From contig NZ_LHQM01000005.1 in assembly GCF_001302265.1 (NCBI RefSeq), positions 1 through 64,000 on the forward strand: a stretch of 64,000 bases of DNA, in the 5' to 3' direction. The notes beneath the pieces were generated by a model that was given only the letters and a program-made list of their open reading frames with translations, had not been told where the DNA came from and ran no database searches. Positions 19,780 through 28,424 of the stretch are shown here, one piece after another (within the stretch, counting starts at the first letter, position 1; each line of letters opens with the position of its first letter). The translations under genes and the position numbers were made by a program. The DNA comes from Streptococcus phocae. Its GTDB lineage: Bacteria; Bacillota; Bacilli; Lactobacillales; Streptococcaceae.

Positions 19780-20268
19780 TTATAGCCAGTACCCATCTCC
19801 CTTATCCATATAGTAATGGAAACTCTTCCAGTGATAAAGGTATTTGGCCATTCTCATGTATTTTGGACGTTTAGGAAAGTCATCATGACTATAATAACCA
19901 TGTTTGTGTCTTGCTCTTGGATCTACTTTCAAACACTCTTTAAAGGCTAATTGCCAATAGTAACAACAGTCTGTCTTGCTTCGGTTGAGCGTTGTTTGAT
20001 GAATCTTCTGACAAGAACCACAGGCAAAGGTATGAGAAACCTTGAATAGTTTCCGACAACGTCTTTCACAGTCAGGACACAAGAAGAAGTAGCGCTTACC
20101 ACCATAGGTTCCTGGTATTGTTTCAAGTAATAAGTCTTGATTATTATAATGAATGACCAGGTTATCTAGGTCTATGCGGACAGGTTGGTCATCCATTGTG
20201 CCTGCAACTCTTGTCTTACCCTGTATCTTCATTGGTTTAATGATACTCTCAATAGATAGTTCTAGCAT
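19780..20268 (-). CDS. Zinc-ribbon island protein, unknown
   Basis: A 162-residue protein with two CxxC-type pairs (LCPDCERRCRK at about residue 75 and FACGSCQK at about 95), likely one zinc ribbon, then a basic, aromatic-rich C-terminus (KRPKYMRMAKYLYHWKSFHYY). AAGGAGA ribosome site. Probably a nucleic-acid-binding island or phage protein; I cannot name a family. Confidence 0.6.
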   Translation of the reverse strand: MLELSIESIIKPMKIQGKTRVAGTMDDQPVRIDLDNLVIHYNNQDLLLETIPGTYGGKRYFFLCPDCERRCRKLFKVSHTFACGSCQKIHQTTLNRSKTDCCYYWQLAFKECLKVDPRARHKHGYYSHDDFPKRPKYMRMAKYLYHWKSFHYYMDKGDGYWL

Positions 20269-20342
20269 ACTTTCTCCTTAAGATTCAAACAACCCAAAAC
20301 TATTGGCTAAAACGACAAAAAGAGGGAAATCCCTCTGAATGT

Positions 20343-20900
20343 CTATTTAACGAGTAACTGACCTTCAATTGCCATATTATACAAATGGTTAAAGGCTTGA
20401 CTGATAGACTCAAGGACAGCTCCTAAATCGTCTTGGCTCATCTCTTTATAATTCATAGAGAGATGTTCAGCCAGTTGGTCATGGTCTGAGATGAAAGCCA
20501 TGAGTGTGTCTTGTTCATTGGCTTCCTCTTGGGTAATCTCAAATAAAGAAACCACGCGCTGATGATCAGGTTTTTCAACTTTCTTGCTTAATTCATTTTC
20601 CTGAACCAGATCATCCAGTTCCTCGTCCGTCATATCCTCAGGTTGATTGTAATAGTCCTTAAAGCTGTCACAGATGCGTTTAAATACTTTGTTTAGCTTT
20701 CTGTCCTCTGCATATTCTAAGGTTAACTGATTGGCATGACCTCCTTGATTATCATTGTGATAAGTTGCGTCAATCACTGGTTGCTCATAGGTGCCAGTCA
20801 TATACCCTAAAATAGCATGACAAGCTACTTGTGCGGTATCAAAATCTTTAAAGGTATAGTTAAAAGTAAATGTTTTTGCGTTATCTGAAAATGTTCTCAT
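20343..20900 (-). CDS. Acidic island protein, unknown
   Basis: A 185-residue, strongly acidic protein; residues about 90-110 are rich in Asp/Glu (EDMTDEELDDLVQENE). AAAGGAGA ribosome site. It overlaps nothing and lies between the zinc-ribbon gene and two small genes in the same minus-strand operon. The composition would suit a protein- or DNA-mimic role, but that is speculation. Confidence 0.55.
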   Translation of the reverse strand: MRTFSDNAKTFTFNYTFKDFDTAQVACHAILGYMTGTYEQPVIDATYHNDNQGGHANQLTLEYAEDRKLNKVFKRICDSFKDYYNQPEDMTDEELDDLVQENELSKKVEKPDHQRVVSLFEITQEEANEQDTLMAFISDHDQLAEHLSMNYKEMSQDDLGAVLESISQAFNHLYNMAIEGQLLVK

Positions 20901-20901
20901 G

Positions 20902-21078
20902 TTATTTCTCCTTTGTAATTGCTGTTATTTCTGATAAATTTATGATGGCAGAAGGACACGCTATCCAGTTAGGTTGCTTTCCAGATAGAAGGTATTTGAC
21001 CAACTCATCATAAAGGGTGCGGTCACCTTGTATGGTTATGGCATTGCCACCTCGTGTGTGTAGTTTAAGTTTCATAAT
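20902..21078 (-). CDS. Small island protein
   Basis: A 58-residue protein starting MKLKLHTRGGNAITIQGD and ending IINLSEITAITKEK, probably a compact beta-rich fold. The start at 21078 is chosen for the AGGTAAC ribosome site and because a longer frame would run into the gene upstream. One base separates it from the acidic protein gene. Function unknown. Confidence 0.55.
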   Translation of the reverse strand: MMKLKLHTRGGNAITIQGDRTLYDELVKYLLSGKQPNWIACPSAIINLSEITAITKEK

Positions 21079-21082
21079 TAAG

Positions 21083-21256
21083 TTACCTGTATAAGACCAA
21101 TAGACCAGTGCATGTATCCATGTCTTCATAATGACCATAAGTTGCTTCTTGGAATTTGATGTCTATCACCGATACCGACACCGTAAATAAGTTTACCCGA
21201 TGTTCAAAGTCATCTAGTGATTCCTTGTATTTTCGATAAAATAGTTTGATTTTCAT
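21083..21256 (-). CDS. Small island protein
   Basis: A 57-residue protein beginning MKIKLFYRKYKESLDDFEHRV, with an AGGAGAAAAATC ribosome site, which decides the start over the longer frame. It follows the iteron-rich block directly and is the first gene on the far side of the candidate origin. Small proteins of this look are common in streptococcal phage early regions. Function unknown. Confidence 0.55.
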   Translation of the reverse strand: MKIKLFYRKYKESLDDFEHRVNLFTVSVSVIDIKFQEATYGHYEDMDTCTGLLVLYR

Positions 21257-21270
21257 GATTTTTCTCCTAA

Positions 21271-21552
21271 CTTTATACACTTAGCACTTTTTTTATACAC
21301 TTGATTTTTTAAGTGTATAAAATTTAAAGTCAGTCATACCAAGGGTTTAGCTAGTATTTTATACACTTTATACAGTTTATACAGTAAAAATAAATTCTAT
21401 ATAGGGATATTTTAGCTTTAGTCTTTTCAATAGTCTTATATAGAAAATTTTAAAAAAACCGTATAAACCGTGTTAACCGTATAAAGTCCTTGATACAACT
21501 GGGCTCTTTTTTTATACACTTATTTTCCTACCGTATAAAGTGTATAAAATTT
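21271..21552. repeat. Iteron cluster, candidate island replication origin
   Basis: TTTATACACTT or its complement occurs at about 21273, 21293, 21311, 21358, 21511 and 21539. Degenerate copies (TTTATACAGT at about 21367 and 21376; ACCGTATAAA at about 21459, 21477 and 21530) fill the block, around a very AT-rich centre at 21385-21455. It starts immediately after the D5 helicase stop codon, as in staphylococcal pathogenicity islands, where Rep binds iterons next to its own gene. Confidence 0.65.
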
Positions 21553-23244
21553 TTATTGTCTAGTCCTCTTCTTTTTGTTTCCTGACCAGTGATTGTAATA
21601 CCCACGTTCATTCTTTGGTTTTTTCTGTTTTTCGGGAGTCGTTCTGCCATTAGAATAACTATGGTTTGCGAACGGTGGTAAGTCTTCTTTAGGAAAGAAA
21701 CCTGTATGGAGTTGCCTTCCCGCAGGAATTACTTTTTGTCCAACAGTGAACCCTTCAGGAAGATTATTTTTTATCTCTTTGTGCAAACCAACCTCTGACT
21801 TGCTTTGTTTGATACTATAGTACTCTAAAAACCCTTTCCAAACATGGTAGACAAAGCTATTAGGAATAAATTCGCTAGTAAGTTCATCCGTGAAAAACTT
21901 AGAAACAAAGTCAATAACTGGATTCATGTCCTTGTGATGTTCTTCTAGTATATCAATAGATTTTTGAGGGTTAATATCCGCAAGTGGTGTTTCAATCGCT
22001 AACTTAACCAAATATTCGAGGACCTCTCTGCGATTGATGTAGTCTGTTTTAATAGCCTTATTGGGCTTACCTTTAAATTCCTTAGTAAAAGGTAAAATTC
22101 TAAAGCGCCTATCAATAGCGGACTTATCTCCATTCATTCGTGGTAAACCGTTAGAAGACTGTACTACAGTCATGTTTAAGCGTATACTATAGGGCCGTTT
22201 TCCTTTATCCTCAATAGTCATAATATCCCCTGTGGCCAGGCTAAACATATCGGATGTGTCTTTAATGATGGCATCTTTTTGCACATCATCACCAATAACA
22301 AGAGACTTTCCCAATAATATTGAGGTTGAAAATCTACTACTTGATAAACCTGTGATTTTTAGACTTGCCACGTTCTCCATGCCAACTAAATTAATTAATA
22401 ATTGCTGAAATGTTCCCTTTCCTGTTCCGCCTTCACCGAATAGCCAGAAGATTTTCTGTAACGACTGACCTGTGATACTAGCTTTGATAATCTGAATAGC
22501 AAGGTTATAAAGTTCCTCGTCACCGTCAAACAATTCTAAGAGCCAAGTAGTAGGTTTCCATCCCTTTAACATGGGTTCTTTGGCTTTTTGATTGTAGCCT
22601 GTCTTAATTTTGCGCGTGACGGTTATATCTGGGGTTAATTCTTCAAATTGACCAGTTTTGTAATTGTAGAGCTGATTCCCGATAACTGTATATTCTCTTT
22701 GAATATCCTTCATTTGACTTTGCCTAGCAATTTTGTAAAGTGTATCAAAGGCTTGTTTTTCTGTCGTATTTGGAAAAATGACTGAAATGAGATCTTGTAA
22801 AAACTCATTATCCTCTAGCCAAACCCCGTGATCAGGATGATAAAAGTAAAGTGGTGCTTTTTGCCCTTGAGCTTCAGGTCTAATCCGAATAAAGCGGAGA
22901 TACTGTTTAAGCATAATAGCCACACCCAAAGGTGTTTTAGGTAAGGCTTTTTCACTAGCTTCTTGTCCTTTTTCTTTAGCAAGTTCTTCATGTTGCACCT
23001 CGGTCAATCTACCCGCTTTTACGTTCTCAAGGTGTTTGCTATCAACTAGAACTTCATCATAGGCTTGTTGATAAGCTTTTTCCTTGGTTATTTGGCATTC
23101 CTTAATCAGTTGCCCTCTGACGCTTTTGAACGTTTTGAAATAGCTATCTTCCTGATCACGAGCTTCAACGATTTCCTTTTCTAAGTTTTTCAACTCTGCT
23201 TGTTCGATAATGTTATCCTCTCTTTCTAAATTCTGCTTTGGCAA
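21553..23244 (-). CDS. D5/P4-type phage primase-helicase
   Basis: A 563-residue replication initiator helicase of the D5_N plus SF3 type. Walker A GEGGTGKGT is at about residue 270, a Walker B-like LVIGDDVQKD at about 315, and an N-terminal coiled region of about 100 residues precedes the D5_N part (LRFIRIRPEAQGQKAP). The frame starts with TTG (23244) inside the upstream primase gene; a better-placed GAGAGG sits before an in-frame ATT, so the exact start is uncertain. Its substrate is likely the adjacent iteron block. It acts with the primase-polymerase encoded just upstream. Confidence 0.85.
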   Translation of the reverse strand: MPKQNLEREDNIIEQAELKNLEKEIVEARDQEDSYFKTFKSVRGQLIKECQITKEKAYQQAYDEVLVDSKHLENVKAGRLTEVQHEELAKEKGQEASEKALPKTPLGVAIMLKQYLRFIRIRPEAQGQKAPLYFYHPDHGVWLEDNEFLQDLISVIFPNTTEKQAFDTLYKIARQSQMKDIQREYTVIGNQLYNYKTGQFEELTPDITVTRKIKTGYNQKAKEPMLKGWKPTTWLLELFDGDEELYNLAIQIIKASITGQSLQKIFWLFGEGGTGKGTFQQLLINLVGMENVASLKITGLSSSRFSTSILLGKSLVIGDDVQKDAIIKDTSDMFSLATGDIMTIEDKGKRPYSIRLNMTVVQSSNGLPRMNGDKSAIDRRFRILPFTKEFKGKPNKAIKTDYINRREVLEYLVKLAIETPLADINPQKSIDILEEHHKDMNPVIDFVSKFFTDELTSEFIPNSFVYHVWKGFLEYYSIKQSKSEVGLHKEIKNNLPEGFTVGQKVIPAGRQLHTGFFPKEDLPPFANHSYSNGRTTPEKQKKPKNERGYYNHWSGNKKKRTRQ

Positions 23245-24073
23245 TACTGGTAAAGGTTCTATCTATTTCATCAATGGGTAATGGGTTAGTTGTCACACTG
23301 TTAGCTATTTGTACCAGCTCATAGGCCGTCTCTAAATCACAATCCACCCATTTGTTAAAGAGTAACCCCACAAAGCGCGTGAGTGCTACGTTACGTCCTC
23401 CCTCGTCTCCAAAACCATTAAATAAGGGATCAATGACCCTCATTGTGATGGAAGGTTGACCCTTTGGTCTGGATGTGTAAGTAGTAGTGAACGTCTGTCT
23501 GCTTGGTGTGCTACTATTTTTAGGAACAGGATAGTCTAGTCCACGTTCTACGATTTTCTGATAAGCTTCTGTATTACCTGTTGTGACTGGTAGGCCTTGT
23601 AACTGTGACCAAGTCAGACTAGCTAAATCAAAAGGCAGTCCTATTTTGTCCGCTATCTCCTTAACGACCTGCTTATAAATTTCCTCACTCATGACGTCAC
23701 TAGGCTTCACGACAAGCCTATAGCGTGGCTTCTCGGGTGTGTGTTTGATTGTTGGGTAAATAATATAGGAGTAGCCATAAAGTGCCTGAGAAACGATTGT
23801 AGGGAAATCTATCCCCTTGTCAATGTCATCATAGTCAAGGAAAATCAAATCACGATAGATTAGACTAGCATTATTCCGCTTGTAGCTACCGTTTTTTTCT
23901 GAGGTCACTTTGCCACTCAAACAGTACGGGGCTTGTGTTCGTTTATACTCATCAATAGCCATGCCCTCAGGAGGTTTCAGAGGTTTAAACTGAGAGATAT
24001 AATCAAACGGTTCTAATTGTCCTCTGTAGGGATACAGATAAGAACTAAACCCTTTTGTTTCATAAATAGCCAT
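23213..24073 (-). CDS. Primase-polymerase (AEP) with PriCT domain
   Basis: A 286-residue protein with the archaeo-eukaryotic primase acidic motif FLDYDDID (about residue 77), a PRYRLVVKP strand (about 115) and a C-terminal PriCT-like helical domain (GGRNVALTRFVGLLFNKW, about 225). It would synthesise primers at the island origin opened by the D5 helicase, whose gene overlaps its 3' end by 32 bases. It begins directly after the small HTH gene. Confidence 0.8.
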   Translation of the reverse strand: MAIYETKGFSSYLYPYRGQLEPFDYISQFKPLKPPEGMAIDEYKRTQAPYCLSGKVTSEKNGSYKRNNASLIYRDLIFLDYDDIDKGIDFPTIVSQALYGYSYIIYPTIKHTPEKPRYRLVVKPSDVMSEEIYKQVVKEIADKIGLPFDLASLTWSQLQGLPVTTGNTEAYQKIVERGLDYPVPKNSSTPSRQTFTTTYTSRPKGQPSITMRVIDPLFNGFGDEGGRNVALTRFVGLLFNKWVDCDLETAYELVQIANSVTTNPLPIDEIDRTFTSIAKAEFRKRG

Positions 24074-24346
24074 TTAAGCATCCACCCCCAAAAAGATAAG
24101 AATATCACTGACTTTATAATAATGTTTTCTCGTATCTTCTAGTGGTGGTTGGTATTTCCTTAATCCAGACCTTTCCCACCGTTTTAAGGTTTTGCCTTTG
24201 ATGTTCAACTCCACTTTGACCTGTTCGGCTGTCATCAACCCTAGCAAACTTGGTTTAGGTTGCTGGTAGGCTTCTAAGAAGCGATTAACAGCGGTCAGGT
24301 TTTGTTCCAAGAGCTTTGCTTCATATTCTTGACTAAATAGGCTCAT
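24074..24346 (-). CDS. MerR/excisionase-type HTH protein
   Basis: A 90-residue protein with a winged-helix segment LMTAEQVKVELNIKGKTLKRW..GLRKY (residues about 36-64), the style of excisionase or helix_turn_helix_17 proteins that read a site with one helix and a wing. GGAGG ribosome site. It lies in the replication operon rather than beside the integrase, so it may be a regulator rather than the true excisionase. Confidence 0.6.
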   Translation of the reverse strand: MSLFSQEYEAKLLEQNLTAVNRFLEAYQQPKPSLLGLMTAEQVKVELNIKGKTLKRWERSGLRKYQPPLEDTRKHYYKVSDILIFLGVDA

Positions 24347-24348
24347 GT

Positions 24349-24681
24349 CTAACCTCCTTTGAGCAGTTCCTTGTAATTAGTTAGATCAGCATTTAATAAA
24401 ATACTGAGGCGTTCTTGTTCTTTTTGAACTTGGTTGTAAAATGTTTTTGCGCCCTCTAACAATTCTTCTTTATTAGCTGGGATAAAATATCCACGGTTCA
24501 AGCCGTGTCTGATTCCGATGATGGGAACTTTATAGCGCGTGATTAAACTACTGATAATGTTTTGGACCGTTCTTTCTTCAAGCTTCAACATTAAACCAAT
24601 CTCTGCCCCTGTGATAGGATTGTCAGCGCCTACCTTGATGACATTGAGGACACGTTTATAACTTTCAGGTAATGTAACCAT
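24349..24681 (-). CDS. Winged-helix island protein
   Basis: A 110-residue protein with a winged-helix core (NPITGAEIGLMLKLEERTVQNIISSLITRY, residues about 20-49, then a GLNRGYFIP wing) and a helical tail. AGGAG ribosome site. It probably binds DNA; its place ahead of the primase genes suggests a part in control or assembly of replication. Confidence 0.6.
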   Translation of the reverse strand: MVTLPESYKRVLNVIKVGADNPITGAEIGLMLKLEERTVQNIISSLITRYKVPIIGIRHGLNRGYFIPANKEELLEGAKTFYNQVQKEQERLSILLNADLTNYKELLKGG

Positions 24682-24692
24682 TGGCCACTCTC

Positions 24693-24887
24693 CTAATTAT
24701 AATAATGGTTCTGTGCTTGAATATAAGCACCATAGTTTGCGTTATACTGTTGTTTCTGTGCGGTTGTGCCTTCAGGTATATCAATAGATACATAGGTCTT
24801 AGAACGGATTAAAATGAGTAATAGGATGCCTGAGACAATTAATACAGCAATTATTTCTGTTGGTGTGAAATTAAGTTCTTGGATCAT
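24693..24887 (-). CDS. Small single-pass membrane protein
   Basis: A 64-residue protein with one membrane helix (IIAVLIVSGILLLILI, residues about 12-27) and a polar tail rich in Gln, Asn and Tyr. Its ATG overlaps the previous stop as ATGA, so it is translationally coupled. Function unknown. Confidence 0.55.
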   Translation of the reverse strand: MIQELNFTPTEIIAVLIVSGILLLILIRSKTYVSIDIPEGTTAQKQQYNANYGAYIQAQNHYYN

Positions 24888-25216
24888 GCTGACACCTCAC
24901 CTAAATAAGCTTCTAGTTCCCCTGTGTCTTTCTGCAAACAAGGTAAACCATTAACGGCTCTAAATACAATTTCCGTGGTTTTCTGATAGCCTAAAGCGTT
25001 CCACGCTTCTTCAAAGGCAGTCGCACTTTTTCTGAATGTAGTGATGTATTCTGTCATCACATTAGCAATAATTACCCAAGCGATATGCTGGCTATATAGC
25101 CTTGTGAAATAAGCCTCAGCCTTTTCTTTGCTGAGTTGGCGCTTTTGGAACATTTCTCGTTGTTCAGGAGTGTATCTATCTTTTGAAAAAGGGTTTGTTG
25201 TCATTTTGTGTTTCAT
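24884..25216 (-). CDS. Island protein, unknown
   Basis: A 110-residue, mainly helical protein with a basic N-terminus (KDRYTPEQREMFQKRQLSKEKAEAYF). GAGGAA ribosome site. It is the first gene of the minus-strand replication operon, downstream of a 215-base gap that carries a 29-base repeat also found before the integrase. I do not recognise the family. Confidence 0.55.
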   Translation of the reverse strand: MKHKMTTNPFSKDRYTPEQREMFQKRQLSKEKAEAYFTRLYSQHIAWVIIANVMTEYITTFRKSATAFEEAWNALGYQKTTEIVFRAVNGLPCLQKDTGELEAYLGEVSA

Positions 25217-25332
25217 TGTATTTTCCTCGTTTTTTATTTTCGCTTATTTCTTATACTAGTTTCATGCCAGCTTTAAGGGATAGCTCCCTGCGTATGGTCA
25301 AAATAGCTTCAATATGCTATAATTTAAGATAT

Positions 25333-25361
25333 AAAACCCTTTTAATAATAGCTTGCCTGCT
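25333..25361. repeat. 29-base repeat, copy 1
   Basis: Matches 29287-29315 with one A/G difference. This copy lies upstream of the replication operon read on the minus strand; the other precedes the integrase on the plus strand. Confidence 0.7.
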
Positions 25362-25431
25362 TTATTAATTGAGTTTGATGATTAATCAAAGGCTTAGAAG
25401 TTTGGTCGCTCGTAAAGCCTTTAATTTATGT

Positions 25432-26070
25432 TCACGCGCCTTGTGGTGCGTTTTCTTTTTGTCTGAATACCATGGTTTTGATGTCCTGGTAGTCAAAATT
25501 AAGATTAATGAGAGCCACTGCCATATCTTCTAAGGCTTGGAACTTGGCCAACTCGATACTGTTCAAGCAATCAATACCTGTTGAACCACCTCTTGCTTTC
25601 ATGAGTTGGTTTTTATTATGTCCAGTGACACCTTTAAGCAGTAGATTGTAAATAGTGGGATAAGCCATCTTAGGTGCTTTCTCCCAACGATTGATGGCTT
25701 CATTCAGCGCTAAACGTTTTGAACGCTCAGAAGCTCGCTCTAGCTTGATTTTGGTTAGTTCGTCTCGCATAGCAAAGAAAGCTTGAACGAGCTTGGTTTT
25801 AAAGTTAAGAACTGGCTCGGTGTTTCCTAGATAAGTGACTAATAACGTTACTTGTTGCTCATTCAACCGGTAAACTTTTTTAGGTCGTCCGCCTAGCGAA
25901 CCTTTTTCAAGTTTATGGATTTCAAATGACAAAACCCCAAAACTTTCTAGTCTTGTTTTATGTTTATCAATTAGTTTTCTAACTGAAGTACTCTCAACTT
26001 CAGCGCATTCAGCGATAATATCGTGTGTTGTATATGGTTCTTTCTTTCCGTCAATGTAAACTAGGTTCAT
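25432..26070 (-). CDS. Rha family phage regulatory protein
   Basis: A 212-residue protein with an N-terminal Rha-like domain: a DNA-contacting region with SLGGRPKKVYRLNEQQVTLLVTYLG (residues about 54-78), then FKTKLVQAFFAMRDEL. The C-terminal half is helical and basic. Rha-type proteins interfere with phage growth or regulate lysogeny genes. AAAGGAGGG ribosome site. It is transcribed with the BRO-like gene from the early leftward promoter. Confidence 0.75.
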   Translation of the reverse strand: MNLVYIDGKKEPYTTHDIIAECAEVESTSVRKLIDKHKTRLESFGVLSFEIHKLEKGSLGGRPKKVYRLNEQQVTLLVTYLGNTEPVLNFKTKLVQAFFAMRDELTKIKLERASERSKRLALNEAINRWEKAPKMAYPTIYNLLLKGVTGHNKNQLMKARGGSTGIDCLNSIELAKFQALEDMAVALINLNFDYQDIKTMVFRQKENAPQGA

Positions 26071-26082
26071 GGTAACCCTCCT

Positions 26083-26490
26083 TTATCCATAGAGTTCCGT
26101 TAGTTCTTTAAAATACTGATCAGGAATTTCATCCATAGCCACTTGCTGTAACTGGATGGCCTTTAAACGATTGGTGTCGCTAGCAGTCGGTTTATTAATA
26201 ATTTCAGCCGTTGCCTGTACTTGCTTGAAATACTCTTCTAACTTAAGTTGTCTCCCTGCGGAAACTTCTTCGGAAATAACTTTTTTATTATTGAGAATTT
26301 CAAAGGTATCAATTTCGCCATCTGCCATAGTGTAATCGATGGCTTTTCGATACCGCCAAGCCGATAACCTAAGTTTAATATCTTTTTCAGACCAATCAGG
26401 AAGTCGTTCAGCAATCAGCTCTAGACTCATTGTTCCTGTATCGTCAAATATCTGATGTAATAATTCTTGTGTAAATGGTGTTCTGGCCAT
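26083..26490 (-). CDS. Island protein, unknown
   Basis: A 135-residue acidic helical protein (MARTPFTQELLHQIFDDTG start; a WSEKDIKLRLSAWRYRKAIDY segment at about residues 33-53 could be a helix-turn-helix). It lies between the rha and BRO-like genes, 12 bases before rha. No family recognised. Confidence 0.5.
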   Translation of the reverse strand: MARTPFTQELLHQIFDDTGTMSLELIAERLPDWSEKDIKLRLSAWRYRKAIDYTMADGEIDTFEILNNKKVISEEVSAGRQLKLEEYFKQVQATAEIINKPTASDTNRLKAIQLQQVAMDEIPDQYFKELTELYG

Positions 26491-26510
26491 TTTTTCTTTA
26501 CCTGCCTTTC

Positions 26511-27116
26511 TTAATGTGTTGCTTTACTGTAAATAGCGTTTGAAACACTGATACTAAGGTCGAATTTATCCTTGATTACCATAAGTTCAACGGTATCATC
26601 TAGTAACTGCTCTCTATCTTTTAACATTTGTTCAGTCATTTGAGACTTGCTAATCATTTTTGGTAAACCATACTTATTAGATACTGCTTTATTAGCTATC
26701 GTGTTGGCTTTGATAAGGTCAGTCTGTTTAACCTGTTCTAAGCCATTAACCAGTTTATTCATTGCCTGTTTCTGATGTTCTTTATCCAGCATCCTAAAGA
26801 CTTGGAAGCCCTCTAGACCTATGCTTTGACGTAACTGTTTGATAGCGTCAAATACCCACTCTTGGAAAGCTTCCGCCTCAGGTTTTCGACTTTTGAATAC
26901 TAATTTGTAAATATCTTTTTCATTAATAATAGAAAGCTCTTGCTCCCCACCTTTTGTAAGGGTCTTACTTTTAGTAACCCCCTTTAGAGTTGATATAGCT
27001 CTTGACGGTTGTTTTAATCCCAAAGCATTTGTAATATCCTTGGCAACCGCCCACCATTCACCTTGGTGCTCTACAAATCTGATAGTGTATCCGTTCCAGT
27101 TTTCTGTTTTGTTCAT
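26511..27116 (-). CDS. BRO-N family antirepressor-like protein
   Basis: A 201-residue protein with a Bro-N domain at residues 5-100 (RFVEHQGEWWAVAKDITNALGL; LVFKSRKPEAEAFQEWVFD), the usual antirepressor DNA-binding module. The C-terminal half is a Lys/Asn/Gln-rich helical region without a recognised ANT domain. It lies directly downstream of Cro in the early leftward transcript. In helper-dependent islands such proteins can respond to phage induction, but that is inference. Confidence 0.78.
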   Translation of the reverse strand: MNKTENWNGYTIRFVEHQGEWWAVAKDITNALGLKQPSRAISTLKGVTKSKTLTKGGEQELSIINEKDIYKLVFKSRKPEAEAFQEWVFDAIKQLRQSIGLEGFQVFRMLDKEHQKQAMNKLVNGLEQVKQTDLIKANTIANKAVSNKYGLPKMISKSQMTEQMLKDREQLLDDTVELMVIKDKFDLSISVSNAIYSKATH

Positions 27117-27162
27117 AGCTTGATAGTTCGCTCCTTGGTAACTTTACTTTTGAATACTTTTG

Positions 27163-27369
27163 TTAAAAAAATATATCTTCTAGTGTAATATCAGGGAACA
27201 ACGGCAGAAGTAGCTGTTTAAATTTCAACTTTTCATCATCACTGAAAGAGTTTTTGCCAACTTCTTTATTATGATAACTTTGTTTTGTCATTCCTAGCTT
27301 TTTGCCAAGTTGCTCCTGTGTCAAACCCAACATATTCCGATAACCTCGAATCTTGTCTTTTCTAGACAC
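27163..27369 (-). CDS. Cro-like XRE regulator of the island
   Basis: A 68-residue HTH_3 protein (GLTQEQLGKKLGMTKQSYHNKE, residues about 15-36). It starts at GTG with an excellent AGGAGGTGA ribosome site. It is divergent from the larger CI-like repressor across a 122-base operator region and heads the early leftward operon. Confidence 0.8.
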   Translation of the reverse strand: MSRKDKIRGYRNMLGLTQEQLGKKLGMTKQSYHNKEVGKNSFSDDEKLKFKQLLLPLFPDITLEDIFF

Positions 27370-27416
27370 TCAATCACCTCCTTTACTTTTGCATACCAAG
27401 ACTATAACACCTTTTT

Positions 27417-27446
27417 AAAAGTAAATCAATACTTTTATTTACTTTT
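27417..27446. promoter_or_regulatory. Operator between island Cro and repressor
   Basis: The inverted repeat AAAAGTAAAT / ATTTACTTTT with a ten-base spacer lies midway between the divergent genes; half-sites CTTTACTTTT recur at about 27382 and 27142. Likely binding sites of the two XRE proteins. Confidence 0.6.
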
Positions 27447-27491
27447 TTTTAAAAAAAGTTTATTATGTAGTTATTAGGAGGTGTTTCCATT

Positions 27492-28424
27492 ATGAATAAT
27501 AATATTCAAGTCGGGGAAAGAATTAAGCAAATTCGCCTATCATTAGGTGAATCCATGGAAAAGTTCGGAGAACGCTTTGAAACTTCCAAAGGAACCGTTA
27601 ATAACTGGGAGAAAGGTAGAAATTTACCTAATAAAGAAAACCTAAAAAAAATATCTGAACTTGGTCAAATGACTGTAAATGAACTTTTATACGGAAACGT
27701 TAATAATCTCATTGAGTCTGTATTGTTGAGTTTTGATTTCTATGAATTTGCTGATGAAATTAAGAAAAAACGTGTCTCAGAACTTGTACAAAAAGAAGTG
27801 AAAGACTTCCCGCATTTGCTTACCCCAGAATATAATGATGAACTCATAGAAAAAATTTCGGATATTGTTGTAGATATTATCAATGGATTAGATGGGACGA
27901 ATGAATCAGCATTAAGGACGAGCTACGAAGCATTTAGTTTCTCAGAAATCGAAGATATGTTTTACAGAACAGTAACCACTAGCGAAACAGAAATTCGTTA
28001 CAATTACAGTTTGATGATGTACCAAAAGCATTATAAAACTAAGAAAATACTTCGCGATGGCATGAATGAACAACTCTATTTTAAGTTGAAAGCTGTCCAT
28101 GAACAGGCAGAAACCGAAGTCACTAAAATAGCTAAGGAACTAGACTACAAACTTCATAGCATCTATGAATCAAAAGAGGAAACAAAAAAACAAATATTAG
28201 ATGCAATTAATAAGATTCAATCTATCGCCCCAAAACTATTTAGAACTAAAAAAATTAAACAAAATATCGATGTATGGGTACATAACAACATTAAAGAATT
28301 GATAGAATCTCCTGAAACTCTTTCCGAATTGATAACTACTGGAACATTAAAAAAAGTGTTGCTAGGAACTGTTGAACCAAGGTATATAGACATAACTCAA
28401 TTCCATGAACCTAATGAAGACTAA
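27492..28424 (+). CDS. CI-like XRE repressor of the island
   Basis: A 310-residue protein with an N-terminal HTH_3 domain (LGESMEKFGERFETSKGTVNNWEKG, residues about 17-41) and a long helical C-terminal part without S24 peptidase motifs. It should therefore not self-cleave on RecA activation; relief by a helper protein, as with SaPI Stl, or by the BRO-like protein is more likely. AGGAGG ribosome site. Divergent from Cro. Confidence 0.8.
   Translation: MNNNIQVGERIKQIRLSLGESMEKFGERFETSKGTVNNWEKGRNLPNKENLKKISELGQMTVNELLYGNVNNLIESVLLSFDFYEFADEIKKKRVSELVQKEVKDFPHLLTPEYNDELIEKISDIVVDIINGLDGTNESALRTSYEAFSFSEIEDMFYRTVTTSETEIRYNYSLMMYQKHYKTKKILRDGMNEQLYFKLKAVHEQAETEVTKIAKELDYKLHSIYESKEETKKQILDAINKIQSIAPKLFRTKKIKQNIDVWVHNNIKELIESPETLSELITTGTLKKVLLGTVEPRYIDITQFHEPNED

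Noticed and set aside
21271..21552. Repeats considered as a CRISPR array
   Set aside because: Repeats are only about 11 bases, occur in both orientations with irregular spacing and have no cas genes nearby; iterons fit better.
25183..25368. 61-codon plus-strand ORF between island operons
   Set aside because: It runs through the promoter region of the minus-strand operon and its end is only the 29-base repeat read in frame.
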